DNA of 31,423 nucleotides, taken from the IMG/VR virus record IMGVR_UViG_3300027749_000353, positions 1 to 31,423 of that record, one strand, 5' to 3'. Below, in pieces: positions 13,217 to 19,160 of the stretch; the first letter of the stretch is position 1; each line of letters starts with the position of its first letter. The position numbers were made by a program, and so were the translations under genes. This DNA comes from a virus. The notes under the pieces were generated by a model, which saw only the letters and a program-made list of their open reading frames with translations, ran no database searches and had not been told where the DNA came from.

Positions 13217-13479
13217 AAGCAGAACACAGCGAATTCGACTGCATGGTGTGCGAACACCACGATGCACCAGGCGTTGACCTTGAGTGCTACTTTGACCCAT
13301 CCACAGCCAACCTCTGGTTTGTCTATATCGGTGACGCACTTATCACCGATTTACTGCGCGACACAGTAATCCAGTCCTTAGAACGCGGCTACGCCAAAGC
13401 AATACAAGAACAAGTTGACAACGACAAACTTGACTATGCACTTGCCCGTTATGAAAGCAAAAACTATGAAGCACTCTAA
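13213..13479 (+). CDS. Early protein of unknown function, 88 aa
   Basis: The acidic 88-aa product starts with an ATGA overlap. It has three cysteines (DCMVCEHHDAPG and LECYFDP) and a helical C-terminal half (SLERGYAKAIQEQVDNDKLD). The CxxCxHH pattern could bind a metal, but it is not a recognised family. It continues the tightly packed early operon. Confidence 0.65.
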   Translation: MKAEHSEFDCMVCEHHDAPGVDLECYFDPSTANLWFVYIGDALITDLLRDTVIQSLERGYAKAIQEQVDNDKLDYALARYESKNYEAL

Positions 13480-13606
13480 TTACACCCAAAACGCCATAGA
13501 AGGCCCTTACACCCCCACACGCCCTAGCAAGGCTGACCAAGTAATTCTTTGGCTCTCAGGCTTTGTTTGCGGTCTTATCTTTGCCCTTTTAATCACAGGA
13601 AACTAA
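13451..13606 (+). CDS. Small single-pass membrane protein
   Basis: The frame starts at ATG 13451 (51 aa) or ATG 13466 (46 aa), overlapping the previous gene's end. The C-terminal 23 residues (VILWLSGFVCGLIFALLITG) form one clear membrane helix; the N-terminal half is polar with several Thr and Pro. It could act on the host membrane early in infection, or be a minor lysis or exclusion factor; the sequence does not decide. No strong ribosome-binding site is visible, so translation may depend on coupling. Confidence 0.5.
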   Translation: MKAKTMKHSNYTQNAIEGPYTPTRPSKADQVILWLSGFVCGLIFALLITGN

Positions 13607-13607
13607 C

Positions 13608-13841
13608 ATGAAACTCGAACTAGACATCAGCGACCTCAAGTATTTCATTGCTGAATACATCAAAGAAAAGTACAACATGGAAACGCTGGAAAGCAACTTC
13701 ACTTACGACTTAATTGACTTTGATGAACACTTATTTGGGCTTAACTGCGAAGTTATGGACAAAGACGAATATGCGCGCATAAAAGCAGAAATTGATGAAG
13801 AGAAAAGACTTGAAGAACTTAATAAAGGAACTACTGTATGA
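13608..13841 (+). CDS. Acidic early protein of unknown function, 77 aa
   Basis: AGGAAACTAAC leads into the ATG 1 nt after the preceding stop. The 77-aa product is strongly acidic and helical (DISDLKYFIAEYIKEKY near the start; KDEYARIKAEIDEEKRLEEL near the end). It overlaps the ERF gene by ATGA. The small, acidic character with tight coupling to a recombinase may point to a regulator or inhibitor of a DNA enzyme. That is speculative. Confidence 0.65.
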   Translation: MKLELDISDLKYFIAEYIKEKYNMETLESNFTYDLIDFDEHLFGLNCEVMDKDEYARIKAEIDEEKRLEELNKGTTV

Positions 13842-14401
13842 AAAACATTTCCACAGCATTGGTCAAAGCGCAAAAAGCCTTTGCACCAGCCCTAAAAACC
13901 GCCACAAACCCCCATTTCCGCAGTAAGTATGTTGACCTGGCATCTTGTGTGGAGTCGGTGATTGACGCGCTAAACGACAACGGAATATTCTTATTTCAAA
14001 CAACCTCTGAACACACAGATGGCATCATTTGCGAGACAAGTTTCTTGCACGAATCAGGTGAACGCTTAGATTGCGGCAAACTGTTCTTTCCAGCACCAAA
14101 ACACGACCCCCAAGGGTTTATGTCGTGTTTGACTTACATCCGTCGAGCGTCTTTGATGGCCGCAACAGGGCAAGCGCCAGAAGATGACGATGGAAATGCG
14201 GCCAGCAAAAAGCCTGCGGTCAAAGAAACCAAGGCTAATCACAACGCCATGCAAGACCACATCACAGCAATTAGCGAATCAACCAATGTTGAAGAACTGC
14301 AAGCCCGTTTTAAAGAAGCATACAAAGCCGCAGGCACAGACAAAGAATGGCTTGAGGCGGTAACTGGTGCAAAAGATTTAATGAAAAGGAAACTTAAATA
14401 A
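13838..14401 (+). CDS. erf: ERF-family single-strand annealing recombinase
   Basis: In this 187-aa product the ERF domain covers about residues 5-130: NPHFRSKYVDLASCVESVID (24-43), GIFLFQT, then TYIRRASLMAATGQAPEDDD, the family's conserved end. P22 Erf anneals complementary single strands and circularises the genome after entry. The C-terminal 55 residues are charged helices. The gene is followed by an exonuclease gene (TAATG overlap) that would supply its single strands, as in the Red and Erf systems. Confidence 0.92.
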   Translation: MKNISTALVKAQKAFAPALKTATNPHFRSKYVDLASCVESVIDALNDNGIFLFQTTSEHTDGIICETSFLHESGERLDCGKLFFPAPKHDPQGFMSCLTYIRRASLMAATGQAPEDDDGNAASKKPAVKETKANHNAMQDHITAISESTNVEELQARFKEAYKAAGTDKEWLEAVTGAKDLMKRKLK

Positions 14402-15021
14402 TGGAACAACGCACAGAAGAATGGTTTGCCGCCAGATTAGGCAAAGTCACCGCTAGTCGTGTGGCAGATGTAATTGCCAAGACCAAAACGGGTTATTCCG
14501 CTAGTCGAGATAACTACATGGCTCAATTAGTTTGTGAAAGGCTAACTGGTCAGCAAGGGGAATCGTTTACAAACGCCGCTATGCAACACGGAACGGATAC
14601 TGAGCCACTTGCAAGAAGCGCCTATGAAGCCCATGCCGACCTAATGGTTGAGGAAACAGGCTTTGTACAGCATCCAAAGATTGAAATGGCTGGCGCTAGT
14701 CCTGATGGCTTGGTGGGCTTGTTTGGTATGTTGGAGATTAAGTGTCCAAACACGGCTACCCACATCGACACGCTGTTAACCCAGTCTGTGCCAACAAAAT
14801 ACATCACTCAGATGCAATGGCAGATGCGTTGCTGTGAGCGCCAATGGTGCGACTTTGTGTCCTTTGACCCGCGTCTGCCACAAGAACTTCAGTTGTTCGT
14901 TAAACGGGTTGAATTTGACCCCGAATATGTAGCAATGTTGGAGAAAGAAGTTACCCAGTTCCTGTCGGAGTTGGATACAAAAGTAAATAAATTAAACAAC
15001 TTGAAAGTAAAAAATGTCTAA
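14401..15021 (+). CDS. YqaJ/lambda-type exonuclease
   Basis: In this 206-aa product the PD-(D/E)XK core has E68 (MQHGTDTEP), D102 (GASPDG) and E112-x-K114 (LEIKCP). The N-terminal RTEEWFAARLGKVTASRVAD is typical of the YqaJ family. It digests one strand of duplex ends to give 3' single strands for the adjacent ERF annealing protein. It is slightly shorter than lambda Exo (226 aa) but has all key residues. The start overlaps the erf stop. Confidence 0.92.
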   Translation: MEQRTEEWFAARLGKVTASRVADVIAKTKTGYSASRDNYMAQLVCERLTGQQGESFTNAAMQHGTDTEPLARSAYEAHADLMVEETGFVQHPKIEMAGASPDGLVGLFGMLEIKCPNTATHIDTLLTQSVPTKYITQMQWQMRCCERQWCDFVSFDPRLPQELQLFVKRVEFDPEYVAMLEKEVTQFLSELDTKVNKLNNLKVKNV

Positions 15022-15235
15022 AACACAATACGAAGTTAGCGTCATCACAGGTAAATACACCAACAAAGACGGACAAGAAAAGAACCGCTATCAACGCATC
15101 GGCTCGGTTATCGAGACCAAAAACGGGCCTATGCTGAAGTTTGACTGTATGCCTATCGTTGAAGGCGGTTGGTCTGGTTGGGCGTACATGAACGCACCAA
15201 AACCTAAAGATGACTTTGCGGATGTCGACTTTTAA
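15014..15235 (+). CDS. Possible ssDNA-binding protein, 73 aa
   Basis: The body (SVITGKYTNKDGQEKNRYQR, then IGSVIETKNGPMLKFDCMP) alternates like a small beta barrel. The C-terminus is acidic and ends in Phe (PKPKDDFADVDF), which resembles the acidic tip of SSB proteins (DDDIPF). Lying right after ERF and exonuclease, it may cover ssDNA made by the nuclease. It is shorter than a normal OB-fold SSB, and the identification rests on context and tail. Confidence 0.5.
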   Translation: MSKTQYEVSVITGKYTNKDGQEKNRYQRIGSVIETKNGPMLKFDCMPIVEGGWSGWAYMNAPKPKDDFADVDF

Positions 15236-15707
15236 TTATGTCGAAGTTCCTTTAACTGAAACTGAAATTATGGTTTGCACATATATCGGTAAGTTGAGGA
15301 ATCATGTCACCAGTCAGTTTGCCAAAGACCGCAGGCAAGACAAAACCATTGATGGCGTGAAAATGTCCATTGATGGTGTGCTTACCGAATATGCGGTGTC
15401 TAAGTACCTAAAACTGCCGTTTGACCTTAATTGCGACTTTCGTAAGTTTGGGGCTGACTTGGTGACACGCAAAGGCAAAAAGATTGATGTTAAGTGCGCC
15501 AAGAAGATTGGTGGCAACCTTAACGCGGTCTTTTGGTCTGGCACAAAACCCGTTGATGTATTCATCTTGACCGAACTCCACACCTCTTGTGTGCGGATTA
15601 TTGGGTGGATTTACCGAGAGGATTTCTTGGTAGAAGATAACCTGATTGACACGGGCAATGGAGAATACTACTCTCTTAAACAATCGCAACTAACACCATT
15701 TGTATGA
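15210..15707 (+). CDS. Putative PD-(D/E)XK nuclease
   Basis: The product has up to 165 aa. GVLTEYAVSKYL holds a conserved-type Glu (E60), then FGADLVTRKGKKIDVKCA places D83 and D93-V-K95 as in the PD-(D/E)XK fold, followed by a strand (VDVFILTEL) and VRIIGWIYREDF. The substrate is unknown; it could process replication or recombination intermediates or degrade host DNA. The start is uncertain: ATG codons at 15210, 15222 and 15270 are in frame and none has a strong site. Confidence 0.65.
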   Translation: MTLRMSTFNYVEVPLTETEIMVCTYIGKLRNHVTSQFAKDRRQDKTIDGVKMSIDGVLTEYAVSKYLKLPFDLNCDFRKFGADLVTRKGKKIDVKCAKKIGGNLNAVFWSGTKPVDVFILTELHTSCVRIIGWIYREDFLVEDNLIDTGNGEYYSLKQSQLTPFV

Positions 15708-15901
15708 GACATATCGGCATATCCATTCCACACCGCCCAACAGAAGAAGATGAAGCCTTTAACGAAATAGAGCGTAGGTCAAAAGTCAAACAAGAATTGA
15801 TTAAATTGCCCTTTAAAGAGGCTAAATTGCAAGCAGAGGTGTTGGCATTAACCATTGCAGTTAAAGCGCTTACAGAGCGCGTAGAAAGGCTAGAAAAGTG
15901 A
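15704..15901 (+). CDS. 65-aa coiled-coil protein
   Basis: ATG overlaps the previous stop (ATGA). After a short N-terminus (MRHIGISIPHRP) the product is charged helix throughout, with an end pattern LALTIAVKALTERVERLEK that fits a leucine-heptad coiled coil. Probably oligomeric. No function can be assigned. The stop overlaps the next start as GTGA. Confidence 0.65.
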   Translation: MRHIGISIPHRPTEEDEAFNEIERRSKVKQELIKLPFKEAKLQAEVLALTIAVKALTERVERLEK

Positions 15902-16083
15902 ACGCATTTCACCCACAGTTTATGGCAACCTATTACCCAAAGTTCTGGGATTTTTCCAAGAGCCAACAGGCACTAACAGCAGAGCGCGAGATGGCTAAAC
16001 GAAGTATCAAGCCTAAACGCTTTTATGTTTATGCTTTGGCAGACAGAATCAAACCACCTAAAAGAAGGTATGTAAACCTATGA
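15898..16083 (+). CDS. 61-aa basic protein of unknown function
   Basis: GTG at 15898 overlaps the previous stop (GTGA); an internal ATG at 15922 is possible. The product is basic and aromatic (FMATYYPKFWDF near the start, KPKRFYVYALADRIKPPKRR at the end). No motif is recognised. The charge would suit nucleic-acid binding. It overlaps the next gene by ATGA. Confidence 0.55.
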   Translation: MNAFHPQFMATYYPKFWDFSKSQQALTAEREMAKRSIKPKRFYVYALADRIKPPKRRYVNL

Positions 16084-16340
16084 CACAAGATGAAATCATC
16101 GAATTGGCTAAACAGGCTGGTTATGACGAGCATCAAGCAAAGTTTGATACACGGATTGAAGCCATTGCCAAACTGGTAGCAGAGAAAGCCTTTGAGGAAG
16201 GGTTTTATGCGGGGTTTAAAGCGTCAGGAGAGGGCTGGAACGGTGAATGCCCATTCAACGATTTAGGTTTAGACATTCAACAAAACGAGAGTATTCAGCA
16301 CGAACTTGAATTAGCAATCAAAGCAAGGGGACAAACATGA
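16080..16340 (+). CDS. 86-aa helical protein of unknown function
   Basis: The start overlaps the previous stop by ATGA. The sequence begins MTQDEIIELAKQAGYDEHQA and has AIAKLVAEKAFEEGFYAGFK, resembling many small phage proteins in early operons whose function is unknown. It is acidic and helical, with one Cys. Its own stop overlaps the small membrane gene after it. Confidence 0.65.
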   Translation: MTQDEIIELAKQAGYDEHQAKFDTRIEAIAKLVAEKAFEEGFYAGFKASGEGWNGECPFNDLGLDIQQNESIQHELELAIKARGQT

Positions 16341-16441
16341 TTGAAAGCATATTAACCATTATTGTCGTGCTACTTATTGGCGCGTTTATAGGCGCTGGCA
16401 TCCTTGTAGCAGTCTTGTGGGTAAGCGCTGACAAAGATTAA
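16337..16441 (+). CDS. 34-aa single-helix membrane protein
   Basis: ATG at 16337 overlaps the upstream stop (ATGA), and TAA ends at 16441. The product is almost one membrane helix (ILTIIVVLLIGAFIGAGILV, then AVLWVS) with charged ends. It is the last plus-strand gene and shares 4 nt with the end of the endolysin gene on the other strand. It may help lysis or modify the host membrane. Support is the coupling and the complete open frame. Confidence 0.5.
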   Translation: MIESILTIIVVLLIGAFIGAGILVAVLWVSADKD

Positions 16442-16887
16442 GCGTGGTACTCGGCTTCTGTAAGGATGCCAATCTTGTACTTGCCTTCTGGCTTGAAGAT
16501 GGTCAATGATTCTTGGCGCATCTCAGGCGCAAACGACAGATGCATCCACCGACCGAACTCGTGTATACATTGGTCAAATTTGATGCCATTTTTTAGAACA
16601 ATCTGACATAACTCGTAAGGAGTATGAGCAGTAGAAGAGCAGTCAATAGCCCAGCCATCCATGTGACTGGATACTTTAGAACCGCCAACAGCAAGATTAA
16701 CATCGGGCAAGCGTAGCCAAGAATTAACACGAAGAGCGCCTGTGACATTTCGCACCTCCTCTAGTTTCTCAGCCGCCACTTTCATGTTGGCTAACTGTTG
16801 CTCATTGGGCTGGTTATCAATGCCCATGCGTGTAGCAGTCTCGCTATATGTAGCCTCTTCTAGCGTAAAGTGATTGGATAAGTTCAT
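16438..16887 (-). CDS. Endolysin, peptidase M15 family
   Basis: The 149-aa product is a zinc peptidase that cuts peptide bridges of peptidoglycan. SSHMDGWAIDCS gives H75 and D82, and HEFGRWMHLSF gives E110 (catalytic) and H116, the M15 ligand set. The N-terminal NHFTLEEATYSETATRMGID matches the M15_3 group. It has no signal peptide, so release needs the adjacent 3TM holin, whose stop overlaps its start by ATGA. Confidence 0.9.
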   Translation of the reverse strand: MNLSNHFTLEEATYSETATRMGIDNQPNEQQLANMKVAAEKLEEVRNVTGALRVNSWLRLPDVNLAVGGSKVSSHMDGWAIDCSSTAHTPYELCQIVLKNGIKFDQCIHEFGRWMHLSFAPEMRQESLTIFKPEGKYKIGILTEAEYHA

Positions 16888-17357
16888 TTCTTTTTCATTT
16901 CCGCTAGTTTTTCAACAGTTCTGCCACCAAAGTAAGCGCCCATAATCAACATTCCCCATTGCCCTAACAAGGTTACATAGGCTTCGTTGGCATTTAAGCC
17001 AAAGGCAGACATCATGGCAAACAGGAAATAGCCCACAAAGATGGCTACAAGGCTCATAGGGCGTATGTTCTTAGACAGCCAAGAGTCAGATGCCATATCT
17101 GCTGACCAGCGCCCTGTGACATTGTTATCTTCGTTCTTCATAGCGTCTGCCGCTACTTTAATCATCTCTAATTCAAGTTCTGCTATCTTCTGCGCGGCTT
17201 GTGGGTCACCAGCAATAGCCTTGGCTACCGCCTCGACAGAATCGCCAACACCCAAGCGACTAGCAATAGCGCTAACAGCGGCACCGCCCAAAGGCCCAGC
17301 AACAGCAGTAGCAAGAGTAGGCGCAATGCCTTTAAGCAAGTTAAATAAATCATTCAT
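16884..17357 (-). CDS. Holin of the 3TM (GTA_holin_3TM) type
   Basis: The 157-aa product has an N-terminal hydrophobic Ala/Gly stretch (about 10-35), a charged helix with LELEMIKVAADAMKNE, then WSADMASDSWLSKNIRPMSL. Two clear membrane helices follow (101-120 and 127-146), and the tail is Lys-rich. This order is typical of the 3TM-superfamily holins. It would form membrane holes that free the endolysin encoded next. The start overlaps the preceding stop (TAATG). Confidence 0.88.
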   Translation of the reverse strand: MNDLFNLLKGIAPTLATAVAGPLGGAAVSAIASRLGVGDSVEAVAKAIAGDPQAAQKIAELELEMIKVAADAMKNEDNNVTGRWSADMASDSWLSKNIRPMSLVAIFVGYFLFAMMSAFGLNANEAYVTLLGQWGMLIMGAYFGGRTVEKLAEMKKK

Positions 17358-17500
17358 TACTTTTCCCTTAATTGTTGTAACTGTCGGTTAATCTGACGCT
17401 CTTTCTTTTCTATTCGCATTTCAGCCTTCTGAATTTTTATCCACATCATCACCATTACAGGAGTAATGATTAAGATAATGGACAAAATCACGCAAAGCAT
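17357..17500 (-). CDS. Small membrane protein of the lysis cassette, possible spanin-like
   Basis: The chosen ATG at 17500 has GAGGGA 8 nt upstream and follows the previous stop by 2 nt, giving 47 aa; longer versions (58 or 63 aa) start within the upstream gene. Residues 1-22 are a membrane helix, followed by a charged coiled coil (RIEKKERQINRQLQQLREK). This layout resembles the inner-membrane spanin but is much shorter. It lies beside holin and endolysin. Spanin role is an inference. Confidence 0.6.
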   Translation of the reverse strand: MLCVILSIILIITPVMVMMWIKIQKAEMRIEKKERQINRQLQQLREK

Positions 17501-17502
17501 AA

Positions 17503-18174
17503 TCAGAATCCCTCGATAAATGAATTTATCCATACGGCATAAAGCCAAGAAACAATGAGTAGCACCAAGAACAATCCCATGCTAAGTTCAATCTTTTCTT
17601 GTCTAAACCTTTCCCGTTGATAGGCTTCGCGTTGCCTTCTGATTCTAATTTGTTCTTTTCTCTTTTGTTGTTCTACTTGTACCTTAGAGTAAATCTGGTT
17701 GTAGTTGTCCCAGAGTGGCCCTAACTGATAAGGCACATTCGCGCCTCTCATCATTCCACTTAGTTTTACATAGGATTGGTCTAATTCGTTTTTGTAAACA
17801 GAGAGTTCCAAAATCGTTTGAGGGTCTGGGTCAACGCTTCTAAATACTTCTTCATATTTAATTTCAACATATTCGGTTAACTCCTTATGATGTTTAAAAA
17901 ATTGTCCTAAATGTCCAATAAATTGTTGGACTATTTCGGATTCGTTTGGGATGTGGTTTGTGTAGGTTTCCTTCTTTTTGCCCACAGGCTTGACTTCAGA
18001 AACGGGCGTTTCGGTTTTAGCACCAAACAATCCCGCAAAAAATGACCAGATAGATTTTGCTTCTTTGACAATAGTTTGTGCGTCATCGGTAGCCTTTTTT
18101 ATCTTCTGAACGGCTACTTTGCCTTGGTTAAGCGCGTCACAACAATAGGTAATCCCATCGTATGCAAGTTGCAA
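17503..18174 (-). CDS. C-terminally membrane-anchored helical protein in lysis region
   Basis: The product has 223 aa from the TTG at 18174. A long charged helical body (EQQKRKEQIRIRRQREAYQR near 165-185) is followed by a C-terminal membrane helix (GLFLVLLIVSWLYAVWI). The frame stays open to an ATT at 18210, which would give DPITIGVAF right after the start, a common beginning in such phage proteins, with GGGGTG upstream. The real start may therefore be ATT. Function unknown: virion-associated or lysis-related protein. Confidence 0.65.
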   Translation of the reverse strand: MQLAYDGITYCCDALNQGKVAVQKIKKATDDAQTIVKEAKSIWSFFAGLFGAKTETPVSEVKPVGKKKETYTNHIPNESEIVQQFIGHLGQFFKHHKELTEYVEIKYEEVFRSVDPDPQTILELSVYKNELDQSYVKLSGMMRGANVPYQLGPLWDNYNQIYSKVQVEQQKRKEQIRIRRQREAYQRERFRQEKIELSMGLFLVLLIVSWLYAVWINSFIEGF

Positions 18175-18211
18175 TGCTTTGAATGCAACGCCAATGGTAA
18201 TCGGGTCAATG

Positions 18212-18406
18212 TCACACCCCGAATAGTTTGTGAACGATGGTTGCCGCCACGCCTGGCCCTAACAACACGCAAGCCATAACCGCATACAAAAGATATTCAA
18301 TCTTGGTCATGCGCTTATCACCAATCGCCAATGATTCTTCGATATTCTTGTATCGTTCAGCGCAAATTGCTTCATGTACTGCCATACGGGTTTCTATATC
18401 TTCCAT
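18212..18406 (-). CDS. XhlA-like small membrane protein
   Basis: In this 64-aa product the first 36 residues are a charged helix (AERYKNIEESLAIGDKRMTK), followed by one membrane helix (about 38-57, LLYAVMACVLLGPGVAATIV). This matches the hemolysin XhlA/holin-associated pattern. It is placed upstream of the holin and endolysin and probably assists lysis. The collar-fibre gene ends 2 nt before it. An alternative reading is a small virion membrane component. Confidence 0.7.
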   Translation of the reverse strand: MEDIETRMAVHEAICAERYKNIEESLAIGDKRMTKIEYLLYAVMACVLLGPGVAATIVHKLFGV

Positions 18407-18407
18407 C

Positions 18408-19151
18408 TTAGGCTTTCTGGATAAATGCCAAAGCGTAGTAAGGGTTCAAGATGCTAAATGATGTACCAGAACCAGCGGCTGTAATTGTTGTTGCCACAGT
18501 AATGCCAGTAACAGCAGAACCAGTATTAGACGCGCCACCAGAAGCAGAACCGCCACCAGAGCCTGCTGGGTTTGTGTAATTAGCAACGCCATTTGAATGC
18601 ACATGACCAGGGTCTGTAACAGTAGAGGTAGCCGTGTGCGTATGCGATGGCATATTGTTGGTGGTCAGCGTTACGCTAGACACACCACCAGTTCCATTCA
18701 CCGCATAAGTAGAACCAGCACCAATGATAAATCGGTCTGTCAGGTTAGGCGTTCCGTTTGAGCCGTCACACAAATACCAACCAGATGGGATAGAACCAAT
18801 CGAGCCAGACCACATGGAAATAAGACCAGCAGGAATAGTAGCCCCAGAAGCAGGCTGTGTACCAATAATTCCATACAAGTTGTCGTATGTTTGTATGGTA
18901 GTTCCGCCAGAGTCTTTTAGTACAAACTTGTAATTAAAGCCGTAGGTTAGCCATATCTCATTGGTGGGTCTGCCATCAGTACCCAACACAATAGGGTTGG
19001 CGTTAGCCGTTGCACCCGTGTTGTCGGTATATGTCGCTAGAGGCGTAGATGAACCCGCTTGGTAGGTATAGATTAGACCGCCAGCAAGGGGTTGACCAGT
19101 AGTGGTAAAGAACTGAAATCCGTTGCCGATTGGGGAGAGATTGACTGCCAT
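18408..19151 (-). CDS. Tail fibre/collar domain protein
   Basis: In this 247-aa product the N-terminal 100 residues (FQFFTTTGQPLAGGLIYTYQ, then GRPTNEIWLTYG) are a virion-binding beta domain common in phages of this type. Residues 106-146 are the phage tail collar domain (IPSGWYLCDGSNGTPNLTDR), followed by SHTHT (H170, H172), a typical metal-site pattern of short fibres. The C-terminus ends NPYYALAFIQKA, as usual. It probably contacts the host surface. It belongs to the late leftward operon. Confidence 0.85.
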   Translation of the reverse strand: MAVNLSPIGNGFQFFTTTGQPLAGGLIYTYQAGSSTPLATYTDNTGATANANPIVLGTDGRPTNEIWLTYGFNYKFVLKDSGGTTIQTYDNLYGIIGTQPASGATIPAGLISMWSGSIGSIPSGWYLCDGSNGTPNLTDRFIIGAGSTYAVNGTGGVSSVTLTTNNMPSHTHTATSTVTDPGHVHSNGVANYTNPAGSGGGSASGGASNTGSAVTGITVATTITAAGSGTSFSILNPYYALAFIQKA

Positions 19152-19160
19152 GTATGTCCT

